From contig JACTVC010000008.1 of the NCBI GenBank assembly GCA_018417955.1, positions 496,001-560,000 on the forward strand: DNA of 64,000 nt. Direction: 5' to 3'. Below, in pieces: positions 12,290 through 23,380 of this stretch. The notes below the pieces were generated by a model. The model ran no database searches. It was not told the DNA's origin and saw only the letters and a list, made by a program, of their open reading frames with translations. Positions within the stretch are counted from its first letter, which is position 1. Each line of letters starts with the position of its first letter. Both the position numbers and the translations under genes were made by a program. This DNA comes from Laccaria trichodermophora. Its lineage: Eukaryota > Basidiomycota > Agaricomycetes > Agaricales > Hydnangiaceae.

Positions 12290-12840
12290 CTACACCTCCC
12301 TCCATGCCCCCTCTCTCTCCATTCCTCCCCCCTCTCTCCCTCACTCCCTCCCCTCCATCACTCCCTTCCTCCTCCATCACTCCCTCCCTCCTCCATCACT
12401 CCCTCCCCTCCATTCCCTCTCCATCACTCCCCACCACCTCTCCCCATCACTCCCTCTCCCATCACCCCTCTCTCCTTCACCCCCCTCCCTCCCCTTAACA
12501 CTCTATGTAGTAGGATAGTTTTGTAGTAGAATAATTTTATGTAGTAGTGAATACACCTGAAATATTTATGTTCAAATTTGAATATCATAAGCATTTCCTA
12601 AGTTTAAGTTATCAGCAGAATAGAATAATAGATTGACTGACTACATTACACAATTAATTCGGGAGGTCTTGATAAGTGCAGATTAAGTCACATGACATCT
12701 AGCTGAAGTGGAATTGTAGGGGGAACTGAGGAGTATAGATTTGTACTTAAATTTCTGTCTATTCCATCTGGATTCCTGTCAATTCCAGCTGGAATCCATG
12801 GAATTCCTGTCAATTCCGGCCATGGTGCCATGTCTGGAAC
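12290..12840 (-). mobile_element. Partial copy 2 of the purine-tract element family, reverse orientation
   Basis: Reading on the minus strand gives the GGATTCC cluster, the GGAATAGACAG motif, the AT-rich segment and then the purine tract, as in 2690-3240. The GTTGAC part and the right end are absent. It abuts the chromovirus LTR. It also carries GGCCATGGTGCCATG at about 12819, a motif that returns inverted near 19350. Confidence 0.65.
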
Positions 12841-13761
12841 CAATGTGCAAAAGAATCAAAAATCAAAAACTCCATAACTTGTCCACCATAAATTATCTTA
12901 TTTGAAAGAGTGACTTAGCTCAACAGAAAGATTTGATTGGAACTGGTAATATATGGTGAGGTCTCCAGTTCAATTGCTACAGGCTGCAATTTCTTTTCTC
13001 AAAAATATATTTGCTCTGACTTCTTCTTACTCTCCTATTTACATTTTTATGCACCAAAAATCTCACACCACCACTTAGAAATTTATAAAACTCAAACCAA
13101 TAGATTGGGAAAGAATTCATGAGAATTGACATTTTCCCCTTCCACCTCTTCCTGCACATGCTTACATCTGATCCTCTCTTGCAGAATCAAAGCAGACCAT
13201 GCACCTCCTTTTTCTTGAAGTAGAACTGGATAATCCTAGTAGTGCTTTCCACTGTAAAATTTACCTTGTGCATTTTGGTCAAAAGAAATAAAAGAAATTC
13301 TCTGCTGAAGGCTCCTCTGGGTGTAAACTTGGAGGTTTTACTCAATATATATAACCATGCCTGAGGACATGGATGCCAAGAAAATTGATGCAATACCTAT
13401 TGTTGAGAGTGCAGACATATTTATTTTTCTCCAAATTTTCTTTCCCCAGGGCTGTTAGTGATGTTGATTCCCCATGCTCTCATTATAAATGTATAAAAAT
13501 GGTTCAAGAATTCTGCAGCATAGTTGAATCCTCTGCTAGATTTTTCTCCTTTTATCAATTCATTCTGCCACTTTGTTTAGTTAATTTATGGTAAAAAATT
13601 CAAGGTGCTCATGAATTTTATAGAAATTATTCTTACAATTGGCCTTTCCTGATAATCAAAGAGCCATAGCTTCAAAATTAGGATCCTGAGTAGGTGAGAA
13701 CCAGACACCAGGGAGGGATGCAGATGTTTCTTCCATTTGATTTTTTGTTTGTGATCTGACA
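12841..13761. other. No recognisable gene, left flank of the copia insertion
   Basis: AT-rich sequence with only short frames. With 19068-19340 it would form one stretch of about 1.2 kb if the copia element were removed. Confidence 0.4.
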
Positions 13762-14080
13762 TTTCCTGTTAGAATGTGACTCGTCATCATTGTCTACAGC
13801 AGTTAAGTCTAAACCTGGACAGTGAGACACATTATCACTGTTCTCACTGTACCAGGTATGAACTCTTTAACTATGTTACATTATCACTGTTCTCACTGTA
13901 CCAGCCATATATATATATGTGTTTAACAGGTTATGGGCCCTGAGTCCTTCTAAGCTCACGACTTGCCGAACCTATCACTTGCAAAATCAACCTCAAAACG
14001 CGCTTGACCTCTGTTTCAAATTCATCTATCCTGTGTTAACACCCTTTAAGCCACCACATAGTCTATTCTTCACATGGAAA

Positions 14081-15874
14081 ATGTCAGCCAATCAAAAGGA
14101 GAAAGATTGGAAAGGGATTAAACTTACTCCCATCAAGGAGGAAGAAGATGGGACAAACAACTTCAACGAATTCAAACAGAAGTCCAAACTTGAACTGGAT
14201 GCTGCTGGGTATTGGAAATACATCGATGGACCAGAGTACGACCCACCTGTGATCCCTGAGCTCAAGATCAGTCAGCAAATCCAAGGTCTAGATGGTACAG
14301 GGAACATGGTCACCATTACCATCCCAGGAAACAAAGTTGATGTTACTACTGCTAAGGCAGCTGCTGAATCCTGGCTTGCTGGTGATAAGAAAGCCCACGC
14401 CATCATCGTCAAAGCTGTTCTTGTCAAGAAGCTTTATGTTGTCCGCAATTGCAGGTCTGCTCATGATGCTTGGATGGCTCTGAAGAATGAATATGAACTA
14501 GCTAATGCACTCACTGCTGTCACGATCAAGCAACAGATCATTGGGTACCAATGTGGCACTCAAGATGATCCTGTTCACTGGCGTCAAGTCATGGTCCAGC
14601 TCTATCAGAAGCTGCACGATGCTGATCCGCTTATGATGCCTGATACTGAATTCGCGAAGCACCTCATCATGCTCATGTCGCATGCTGAGGACTGGTGGTA
14701 CTGCTGTGATTCACTCCATGATAAAGTGCGTCAGGGAGAGATTATGGGAAGGGCTGTTTCATCAGCCACTGTTCTTCAACATCTGAAACATGAGGAAGTT
14801 GAGATGAAAATCACACCTTCGATTGTCTCCATCAATGCTCTGGCTACCAAAAGGGGGAGAACAACTCATGATGTTGGAGAGAGCGTTGTCCCAAGCTCAT
14901 ATGCTGCTGGGTCATCCAATCAAACCAATCACCAGAATGATAGAGCAAATCAGCGACAAAACAAATGTCCTGCTCTGTACAACCAGCAGCAACATTCGGG
15001 ACCACGAAAAATCTGTGAAAACATGTACTGTGAAACTCCTGTGGGGCATACCAAAGAAGATTGCTTTTCTTATGGAGGAGGGAAGGCTGGGAAGTACCCA
15101 GAAAACTTTCATGGGAAGAGAGACATTCACCTTGTGCCCGAAGTTAAGATTGCAGCAAGGAGAAAGCAAGCTCTTGAAGGGAAAGCTGGGGAGCACTTCT
15201 CAGGCTTAGCTGACTATACTGAAGATGGCAATGAAGACATCAACAATGTTATCAAAAAGGTCGATGATGGCTTCTCGTTCATGTTGTCTCTAGCTGATGA
15301 GGATGAGAGAGATCGTATTGTGGAAGATGAAGAGGTTACCATGAACACCATTATCTGCAATGCCACACTCGAACAGAGTGACAGCATCCACCATGACACT
15401 GGAGCGTCCAGACACATCTTCCACAAGCAAAGCCTTTTTCACAATTACACCGTTTTCAACTCACCTCTTGCTGTACATGGTTTTGGGACCAGCCTAATGA
15501 CTCAAGCTGTTGGAAAAGGGAAGATTGTGTTAAAATCCATGTACAATGGTACCGTTTGCATCTTCTCTGTGTTGAATGTTCATCACATTCCCTCTGCTTG
15601 GTGCAACCTCATTTCTGGAACACGTCTAGACCAGAAAGGGGTTAACACACAGACTGGCAACAGCAGAATCACTTACTTCAATGCTGCTGATGTTCCTTTT
15701 GCTACAGCTTCCATTGTCAAGGATCTGTACAAGATGAATGTTGAAACAATGGAACCAGGTGAAGGACAGCCATCGCTTGATTTGATTGCTGGTGTGATGC
15801 CATCAGTCGAGCCCCTTTTTGGACCTGGAGAGGAGACTGCTGAAACTCAGAAGCTGGGTTTTATCACCATATAA
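14081..15874 (+). CDS. Copia Gag-protease
   Basis: Structural Gag protein plus aspartic protease of the copia element. I chose ATG 14081 (MSANQKEKDW); the frame is open slightly further upstream but that part overlaps the LTR end. The region around residues 80-250 looks like the UBN2/DUF4219-type Gag core (AHDAWMALKNEYE). A CX4C...HX4C zinc-knuckle-like motif (CENMYCETPVGHTKEDC) follows at about residue 310, and the protease signature HDTGASRH at about residue 440. The last part runs into the GAG-pre-integrase region (VLNVHHIPSAWCNLIS). This frame is uninterrupted, unlike the downstream pol. Integrase continues in the -1 frame, which could be a decay frameshift. Confidence 0.85.
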   Translation: MSANQKEKDWKGIKLTPIKEEEDGTNNFNEFKQKSKLELDAAGYWKYIDGPEYDPPVIPELKISQQIQGLDGTGNMVTITIPGNKVDVTTAKAAAESWLAGDKKAHAIIVKAVLVKKLYVVRNCRSAHDAWMALKNEYELANALTAVTIKQQIIGYQCGTQDDPVHWRQVMVQLYQKLHDADPLMMPDTEFAKHLIMLMSHAEDWWYCCDSLHDKVRQGEIMGRAVSSATVLQHLKHEEVEMKITPSIVSINALATKRGRTTHDVGESVVPSSYAAGSSNQTNHQNDRANQRQNKCPALYNQQQHSGPRKICENMYCETPVGHTKEDCFSYGGGKAGKYPENFHGKRDIHLVPEVKIAARRKQALEGKAGEHFSGLADYTEDGNEDINNVIKKVDDGFSFMLSLADEDERDRIVEDEEVTMNTIICNATLEQSDSIHHDTGASRHIFHKQSLFHNYTVFNSPLAVHGFGTSLMTQAVGKGKIVLKSMYNGTVCIFSVLNVHHIPSAWCNLISGTRLDQKGVNTQTGNSRITYFNAADVPFATASIVKDLYKMNVETMEPGEGQPSLDLIAGVMPSVEPLFGPGEETAETQKLGFITI

Positions 15875-16920
15875 TGGGCCATATAGACATTAAAGGGCTG
15901 CAACACTCCACAACCAGCATCCCAGTCACTAATGTTCATGTCAAGAATTGCCGGATTTGTGCTCTCGCAAACATCAAGCATCTCAAGTTCCCTTGAAAAG
16001 CTACCAATCGTGCTGACCGTCCTTTATTCTGGATCCACTCTGACATTTGTGGTCCACTTCCTTCCACTTATGGCAGTTTCCAATATTTCATCACTTTTAT
16101 TGATGATTGCTTCCACTACATTTCCATTTATTTTCTCAAACTAAAATCTGACACTCTCAAGTGTTTTCAGGATTTTCGTACTGCCACTGGAAAATTTCTT
16201 GGCTATACGATTATCTTTCTATGTGTTGACAATGCGCCTGAACTCGTTCAAGGCCAATTTCGTGATTATTGCACTCAACACAGCATAACTTACAAACTCA
16301 CCATCCCAGATGCTTCCCAACAAAATGGCATTGCTGAACATGCCAATCAAATCATTGAATCCATGACACATGCTATGCTTGTTGACAGTGGTCTTTCTTT
16401 TTGGTTTTGGCCTTTAGCTGCTCAAGCTGCCATGCACATCAAAAATCGTGTCCCACACTCTTCTCTTCCACCAGATTCTACTCCTTTTCAAGGTTGGTTT
16501 AAAAGGAAGCCTGACCTTTCACATCTCAGGCCCTTTGGTGTGCTTGTCACAGCAAGAAAGACCACCTCTGATCAATTGCCTAAAATTGCGCCTCCAGGAG
16601 AAGAAGGCCGTTTTGTTGGATATGCGTGTGATGCCAAGGGCTACTTGGTTTGGTTCCCACATTCTAGGACCATCCACCCACGACGTGATGTTCAATTTCA
16701 CGGTTTTCCTGATTTTCTGCCTTCTCCTCCACTCTCTGAAATTCTATGGGATGATATCCCCACTGACAGTGAACCCCACTTTCCTGACAGTGACATGCAT
16801 ATCATCCTGGAGCAATCCTCCAAACCTGCCAATGAGCATATCACTGCCTCTGAGCATGTTTCTGCCTCTGAGCATATTTCTGCCCCTGAGCATACCCCTG
16901 CCATCAAGCATAATGAGTAG
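15874..16920 (+). pseudogene. Copia integrase
   Basis: In the -1 frame relative to Gag. The DDE catalytic core is readable: WIHSDICGPLP, VDNAPELVQG and QQNGIAEHANQIIE supply the two Asp and the Glu. It is followed by the copia-specific RPFGVLVTARK and GRFVGYACDAKGYLVW blocks and a run of SEHISA/PEH-type repeats (16830-16915). One in-frame TGA lies at 15994, where relatives have Arg as I recall. The enzyme would insert element cDNA into chromosomal DNA. Confidence 0.8.
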
Positions 16921-17189
16921 GTTTCACCCTACCTTGACCCCTACCTCCATTTACCTGTCTTCATCAGGCATGATGTCGTCATGGAGGATGCCTTTGAGCA
17001 TAAATCCGCCCTCAAGTGTAACACATATGTGCTTTAAGCCTTTTTTCATTCTATCTCTGTCTTGACGTCACATGTCAGACTGGATGTTGATATGAACGAT
17101 GACTGTCCTATCACTACACATCATGCTCAATGGGTTAGATGCCTGCCAGCAAGGTTCATCATTGATCACACCCACACACTGGATGAGGG

Positions 17190-18878
17190 GGGGGGGAGAT
17201 TCTGTCTTCCATCCTTCAGTCTGACTATGAAGAACTTGAGATCGATGTTGACTTGAGTGATCTTCCCAAACTCTTTCAATGTCTTGTTGATGCTGAAGTT
17301 GCTTTTGTCAATGCGGCACTCACCAATCCTATCGATGGTCCACTTCAAAAGGATCCTGTAACTCTCCAGCAAGCCAAATCATCCATTTATTGGACTTATT
17401 AGCTGGCCACCATTCATGAAGAACTTGAATCACTAAAAGCAAAAGGCATCTATGATGAAATCAACGAGTTGCCTCCTGGTTGAAAGGCAGTCAAGTCAAA
17501 ATGGGTCCTTCATATCAAACGAAACCGCGATGGTCTTATCTCTAGATTTAAAGCCCATATTGTTGCAAAGGGGTGTTCTCAAATCCCCAGCCAAGACTTC
17601 AACTACACCTTTGCACCAGTTGCTCAATGGGAATCAATCCGTTTTGTTCTAGCTCTTGTTGCTGATCAGGACATGATTCTATGTCAAGTCAATATCAAAA
17701 CTGCTTTCCTCAATGTGCCTCTGGATGAAGAGATTTACATCTGCAAACCCTCCATAGTTGGTACTGGGTTCTGGAGGCTACTGAAGGGCCTGTATGGGCT
17801 GAAACAAGCTGGCAGACAGTGGTATCTGGAGCTCAATTCATGCCTCACAACAATAGGATTCAAGAGAATGGAATCTGACTGGAGTGTTTACCAATGAAAA
17901 CAGGGTGCTGAACATTCTATCATCACCACCAGTGTCAACGACATTCTCATTGCATTCAGCACAACTGCAAAATCAAATGCAGTCGTTGATGCCTTAGCAT
18001 CTCAATTTGAGGTCACAGATAACAGTGAGCCCAAGTTGCACCTCAGATGCGGTATTGAGTGAAATTGAACCAGCACCACTATTTGGCTGAATCAACGAGT
18101 CTACGCCAAATCGATCCTTTGATATTTTGGATACAAGAACTGCAATTCTGTCAGTATACCCATGGATCCAGGTGCAAGACTCTCACCAGCAGCAGCCGAT
18201 GATTCATTGAAAGTAAAGGATTTTTCTTACACATCAATTGTCAGCAAATGCATGTACCTTGCCACCTGCACTCGCCCAGATATCGCCTATGCTGTGCATG
18301 AGCTTGTGAGATTTATGGCAAGCTATGGGACATTGCACATAGCTGCAGCAAAGCACTTACTTTGTTACCTTCAAGGTACAACCTCTCATGGCATCACCCT
18401 TGGAGGCACGGAAACCCGACTACCACTCTTCAAACCCCTTACAGATTCTGATTGGGGAATGGGCAACAGTCGAAAATCTGTCTCAGGTTTTCTTATTATG
18501 ATGGGTACATTGCTGCTTTCTTGGAGTTCAAAACAACAAGCCATTGTTGCTTTATCCTCCTGTGAAGCTGAATACCTTGTGACCACCCATTGTGCACGTG
18601 ACATCCTTTGGTTTCGAAATTTATTTGCAGAACTCGGTTTTCTGCAAACTCAACCAACATCTCTATTTTGCGACAACCAAGGCACTGTCGCCTGCACACA
18701 CAATCCTCACACCCACTCCAAAATGAAGCATATCTCAATTCATGAACACTTTATATGGGATTGCATCGTCAAGTGCTTAATCAATGTCATACATGTCACA
18801 AACAAAGAAAACATTGCTGATTTACTAACAAAACCACTCCATCACATTCTCCATGTACACTGGATCAAAATGCTTTGA
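17190..18878 (+). pseudogene. Copia reverse transcriptase and RNase H
   Basis: Reverse transcriptase blocks KAVKSKWVLHIKRN, QVNIKTAFLNVPLDEEIY and GLYGLKQAGRQWY are clear. The active-site YVDD is degraded to SVND near 17935. RNase H follows in 18162-18878 (DSDWGMGNSRKSVSG, SCEAEYLVTT, DLLTKPL). In-frame TGA stops are at 17481, 17895, 18060, 18066 and 18120, plus a TAG at 17399. Five of the six stops are TGA. The enzyme would copy element RNA to DNA; this copy cannot. Confidence 0.85.
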
Positions 18879-19067
18879 CTAGACGCGAGTCAAGGGGGGG
18901 TGTTAGAATGTGACTCATCATCGTTGTCTACAGCAGTTAAGTCTAAACCTGGACAGTGAGACACATTATCGCTGTTCTCACTGTACCAGGTATGAACCCT
19001 TTAACTATGTTACATTATCGCTGTTCTCACTGTACCAGCCATATATATATACACATTTAACATTTCC

Positions 19068-19370
19068 TGCCTTGTGCTCTTCCTCAAGTGAGTACCTCTG
19101 CAATGACCTATTTTTTAGTGCTACTTTGCATGTTCAACAATGGAAATTGGTGCAGTAACAGGCAAGATACATGTTGAGCATGCAGAATTAGTATTGGTAA
19201 TCGTGTGACTCAAGCAAGGTGTCACACATAAAAGATGCCTAATTTGTTCACAATAAGCCGGATATAGACATAAATTCTGAAATGGAAAGTAGGGTCTAAT
19301 GGGACTACCGCTTTGAGAATTATGTCCAAATCAGGCATCTTTTTGGTTCCAGACATGGCACCATGGCCTC
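19068..19370. other. No recognisable gene, right flank of the copia insertion
   Basis: Short frames only. It ends at the inverted GGCACCATGGCC motif that mirrors the one near 12820. Confidence 0.4.
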
Positions 19371-19461
19371 AATTCCAGCCAGAATCCATGGAATTCCTGG
19401 ATTCCAGCCAGAATCTGTGGAATCCAGTAGGAATCAGTGGAGGAATGGAAAGTATTGCTTT
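19371..19461 (-). mobile_element. Isolated end of the purine-tract element family
   Basis: On the minus strand it begins CAATACTTTCCATTCCTCC exactly as copy 1 does at 2610 and continues into GGATTCC/GGAATTCC motifs. The rest of the element is missing. A second, more diverged end (GGGGGACAATAAAGACCTC, 19743-19761) occurs 300 nt downstream, matching the right end of copy 1. Confidence 0.6.
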
Positions 19462-19779
19462 CTCAGGATATTCTAACTGGTAATATTGGGCAATGTTTCT
19501 TGTGTGGTGTTTGTTGAGAGAAAGGTGATGTGACATGTCACATATGAAAACCATGATCAACAAACATATGCACATGATGCATCCAAGCACATGTCCATGG
19601 GTCATGTGACTCATCACATGCATCAAGCCTCAGACTAGTCCTGTCTGAAAATCCCAATGGACCCCCACAGGACTGAAAAAATTGGCTGGTACATCAGCCA
19701 ATACTCAGTCCTGGGACTGTGCAGGAATCCTCATGAATCTGTGGGGGACAATAAAGACCTCTGGAAAGGCTTTGTTTTC

Positions 19780-19963
19780 AGTCAGTTACTGAAATTTTCA
19801 GATGGTCATCACAACCTTAACATGTATAAGATATCACAGAGGTCAATTATTACAAAAGTTTTCATAAAGCTATTTGAACAAGTTATTGACTTCTGTGAAG
19901 TAAGAGTTTATAATTGGTATATCTTCACTAATTTTTCAAGATCTTCCAACAGACAGTAAGTAA
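19780..19963 (+). pseudogene. Inverted copy of the 3' end of the NLR main exon
   Basis: Translated, this gives SIITKVFIKLFEQVIDF...VRVY...SRSSNRQ, matching SIITKNLIKIFQQVIDF...VRVY...LRSSNRQ at the end of the NLR exon on the other strand (23381-23530). The match runs to the donor-like CAACAGACA/GTAAGTAAT and then stops, which supports a real exon boundary at that point. It lies opposite to the NLR and about 3.4 kb from it, so the microexon array sits between inverted exon copies. Confidence 0.75.
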
Positions 19964-20034
19964 TGATCAGGCCACAATGCTGTAGGGTGGTAGTCTCAGC
20001 AATGAATATGTCATATACAAACACCACAAGAGAC

Positions 20035-20062
20035 TGAAACTGAAACTGAAACTGAAACTGAG
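20035..20062. repeat. Short tandem CTGAAA repeat
   Basis: Four to five copies of CTGAAA, which is TTTCAG on the NLR strand, a perfect 3' splice-site core. It lies just beyond the candidate terminal exon. Confidence 0.8.
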
Positions 20063-20084
20063 TACATAGAATTTTTGCTTCTCC

Positions 20085-20265
20085 TTAGTATCTACATAAC
20101 TCAATGATAGACATGTAAAAGAAACTATTAGTATAGGAGATGTAGCAACCACTAAGAGGAATAGAGATGGTGAACAAGAAGAAATAAAACAGATAAATAC
20201 ACATACAAAACTTGACAGTTTGCAAAGAAATAGGCTCATTGTAATCTGGATAGCTGTGTCTCTCT
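20085..20265 (-). CDS. Candidate terminal exon of the NLR gene
   Basis: After the last triplet exon (20322-20324) an acceptor-like AAAATATATAG ends at 20266. Reading on in the phase set by the main exon gives an open frame of about 60 codons to TAA at 20085. The peptide has a hydrophobic centre (FCMCIYLFYFFLFTISI) that could be a membrane segment. Evidence is only frame continuity and splice consensus; AT-rich sequence can do this by chance. Confidence 0.3.
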
Positions 20266-20899
20266 CTATATATTTTGAACATGAATATCAAGTAAGTGGT
20301 AACAGATAGAAAAAAGCATACCCTCTAAAAATGGGAGAGTTGTATGACACCAAAGATTCTAATATGGAAGAAAATGGAATTGACTTGCCCACTATATATT
20401 GGAAATAAGTGACCTGGTTAAATAATGTGAAGAAGTACATACTTTCTAACAAAAAGAATGGTTGAAAGAGGAGCTGGAATTGGAATTGGATCAAAGACAT
20501 ACAAGCTACAAAACATGAGCATTCTTCTATAATAGGAAATAAAAACATACAATCTGATTTAGAATAATCATATATCAGAGTGATGGAAATGAGAGTGAAT
20601 GGACAACCTACAGTCTAAAAAAATGAAGTGAAGAGATGTTATAAAATTGGTCTATGGAATGCTTAAACTTGACTAACCTCCTTAAAAGATATTGATTGAA
20701 GATTGATTACCTGATAAAGAATAATGACTGAATAGATACAGATTGAAAAACAAAATGTACAAAATAAAACTTACAAGATATGCAGGAGAGACCACATACT
20801 TTCTTAAGAAAAGTTAAGGAGAGATGGTGTAATAAGAGTAATTCATGGCCAAAAGCAAAGAAACTCACCTGCTAAAAAGAAGCACCAAAATATATATTA

Positions 20900-22665
20900 C
20901 CAGAAGAGTGTACATTAAAAACCAGGCGAACTCACAAACTGAAACAAGACAGGCCACAGTCAGTCTCACCAGAAGAGTGCACATTAAAAACCAGGCCAAC
21001 TCACCCCCTGAAACAAGACGGGCCACAGTCAGTCTCACCAGAAGAGTGCACATTAAAAACCAGGCCAACTCACATTCTGAAACAAGACAGGCCACAGTCA
21101 GTCTCACCAGAAGAGTGCACATTAAAAACCAGGCCAACTCACATTCTGAAACAAGACAGGCCACAGTCAGTCTCACCAGAAGAGTGCACATTAAAAACCA
21201 GGCCAACTCACCCACTGAAACAAGACAGGCCACAGTCAGTCTCACCAGACTAGTGCACATTAAAAACCAGGCCAACTCACTGCCTGAAACAAGACAGGCC
21301 ACAGTCAGTCTCACCAGAAGAGTGCACATTAAAAACCAGGCCAACTCACATACTGAAACAAGACAGGCCACAGTCAGTCTCACCAGAAGAGTGCACATTA
21401 AAAACCAGGCCAACTCACCTTCTGAAACAAGACAGGCCACAGTCAGTCTCACCAGAAGAGTGCACATTAAAAACCAAGCCAACTCACCCACTGAAACAAG
21501 ACAGGCCACAGTCAGTCTCACCAGAAGAGTGCACATTAAAAACCAGGCCAACTCACATACTGAAACAAGACAGGCCACAGTCAGTCTCACCAGAAGAGTG
21601 CACATTAAAAACCAGGCCAACTTACTGCCTGAAACAAGACAGGCCACAGTCAGTCTCACCAGAAGAGTGCACATTAAAAACCAGGCCAACTTACTGCCTG
21701 AAACAAGACAGGCCACAGTCAGTCTCACCAGAAGAGTGGACATTAAAAACCAGGCCAACTCACCCACTGAAACAAGACAGGCCACAGTCAGTCTCACCAG
21801 AAGAGTGGACATTAAAAACCAGGCCAACTCACATTCTGAAACAAGACAGGCCACAGTCAGTCTCACCAGAAGAGTGGACATTAAAAACCAGGCCAACTCA
21901 CATTCTGAAACAAGACAGGCCACAGTCAGTCTCACCAGAAGAGTGCACATTAAAAACCAGGCCAACTTACTGCCTGAAACAAGACAGGCCACAGTCAGTC
22001 TCACCAGAAGAGTGGACATTAAAAACCAGGCCAACTCACATTCTGAAACAAGACAGGCCACAGTCAGTCTCACCAGAAGAGTGGACATTAAAAACCAGGC
22101 CAACTCACATTCTGAAACAAGACAGGCCACAGTCAGTCTCACCAGAAGAGTGGACATTAAAAACCAGGCCAACTCACCCCCTGAAACAAGACAGGCCACA
22201 GTCAGTCTCACCAGAAGAGTGCACATTAAAAACCAGGCCAACTCACATTCTAAAACAAGACAGGCCACAGTCAGTCTCACCAGAAGAGTGCACATTAAAA
22301 ACCAGGCCAACTCACATTCTGAAACAAGACAGGCCACAGTCAGTCTCACCAGAAGAGTGGACATTAAAAACCAGGCCAACTCACCCACTGAAACAAGACA
22401 GGCCACAGTCAGTCTCACCAGAAGAGTGGACATTAAAAACCAGGCCAACTCACTGCCTGAAACAAGACAGGCCACAGTCAGTCTCACCAGAAGAGTGGAC
22501 ATTAAAAACCAGGCCAACTCACTGCCTGAAACAAGACAGGCCACAGTCAGTCTCACCAGAAGAGTGCACATTAAAAACCAGGCCAACTCACATCCTGAAA
22601 CAAGACAGGCCACAGTCAGTCTCACCAGAAGAGTGCATATCAACAACCAGACCAACTCACTTTCT
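20900..22665. repeat. 69-bp tandem repeat, 26 units, variable at one triplet
   Basis: Twenty-five intervals of exactly 69 nt separate the first and last unit (1725 nt). Sixty-six positions are almost invariant apart from a few recurrent substitutions (GTGCAC/GTGGAC; ACTCAC/ACTTAC). The three bases between the acceptor-like TTGTTTCAG and the donor-like GTGAGT (minus strand) vary: AAT 8 times, GCA 6, TGG 4, TAT 2, GGG 2, and AAG, GAT, TTT and AAA once each. Because 69 is a multiple of three, both strands stay open for about 600 codons. Confidence 0.95.
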
Positions 22666-22727
22666 ATAAAAGAATGGCCAGAGCATGTGTTTTAGAAGTG
22701 TGCAAAATCAAATGGATGAAAGCATAC

Positions 22728-23380
22728 TTTCTGAAATAGGGAAAAGCACATCATAATCACCAGAACAGTGCACAAGAAAGGGAAAGGCCAGAGAATGAGT
22801 TAGCATATGAGTTAATAGTTAATAGAGGAACAACTCACAGTCTAGCAAATGGTAGGTGTAGAAAAGAATTGAGTCAGAACATAGTTATTTCAGAAACTTA
22901 ATAATAACTTACCCACTAAAGAAATCCCTTATATTCATACAGAGACAATGTAAATAGACCATATATCACCTTCTAAATTCATAAACAAGAACATTAGCTG
23001 TACAAGTTGCAAGGTCAACAGTTATTACTTACTTTCTGAAAAAAACAGACAGCTGCTGATAAGATGTGACATGTTATGCAAAATATTGGCCCACCAACTA
23101 ATGACAACCATAACAATAGATAAAAACTCAAACAATTTTTAGACCTACATTCTGCAAGAAAAACAACAATCAGAATAAATCTATTCTTCTCTTGATGATT
23201 GTTTTGTTCTTACTTCCTGTGCTTTTTCAATAGCAACAAAATTTTGTTATAACTTGGCTTACATTCTGTAAAAAATATCAATATGCTATTTTGATACATC
23301 TTAGTCACTGTATAAAACCACATACCTCCTATTAAACTTACAGATTAACTTGTGAGCAGCATTACACTCCTATTACTTAC
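22728..23380 (-). other. Diverged 5' units of the microexon array
   Basis: Ten triplets (GAG, AAT, GAA, AAT, TTG, AAA, AAG, TGG, ACT, AAA in transcript order) are each flanked by an AG acceptor and a GTNNG-type donor. The first candidate intron (23329-23380, 52 nt) begins at the main exon end and has a GTTAATC branch-like motif. The TTG unit at 23095 has the weakest donor (GTGGGC) and would create a TGA with the following AAA; it may be skipped or decayed. Confidence 0.45.

Larger units (their letters stand above)
13762..19067 (+). mobile_element. Full-length Ty1/copia retrotransposon with LTRs and 5-bp target duplication
   Basis: The 5' LTR is 13767-13928 and the 3' LTR 18901-19062, both 162 nt, beginning TGTTAGAATG and ending TTTAACA. 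The target duplication TTTCC is at 13762-13766 and 19063-19067. A primer-binding region GGTTATGGGCCC follows the 5' LTR, and a polypurine tract CAAGGGGGGG precedes the 3' LTR. The LTRs differ at nine positions, all transitions, eight explained by deamination at CpG. The internal genes carry several stops, so the copy is inactive. Confidence 0.95.
20316..23380 (-). other. Array of about 45 single-codon (3-nt) microexon candidates with short introns
   Basis: On the minus strand, directly downstream of the NLR exon, the pattern pyrimidines-AG, three bases, GTRNGT repeats every 46-113 nt (mostly 50-70). Triplets lie at 23326, 23263, 23214, 23149, 23095, 23033, 22970, 22913, 22839 and 22728, then 26 at exact 69-nt steps from 22661 to 20936, then 20869, 20800, 20678, 20612, 20551, 20503, 20443, 20389 and 20322; an empty AG/GT pair is at 20711. 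In the outer units the intron bodies share no obvious sequence, yet the splice-like signals and the 3-nt size persist. Branch-like CTGAC or TTGAT motifs are present. One donor is GC (20383-20388). Read in the phase left by the main exon, the joined triplets are free of stops except where TTG (23095) meets AAA (TGA). Splicing is inferred, not shown. Confidence 0.5.

Noticed and set aside
20900..22665. CRISPR-like array
   Set aside because: The unit is 69 nt with a 3-nt variable part and the organism is a fungus; there are no spacers or cas genes.
20845..22695. 616-codon plus-strand frame and 596-codon minus-strand frame in the 69-bp array
   Set aside because: Both arise because the period is a multiple of three and the unit lacks stops. 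The flanking units keep splice-like signals on the minus strand, not a reading frame, so I do not call either as a protein.
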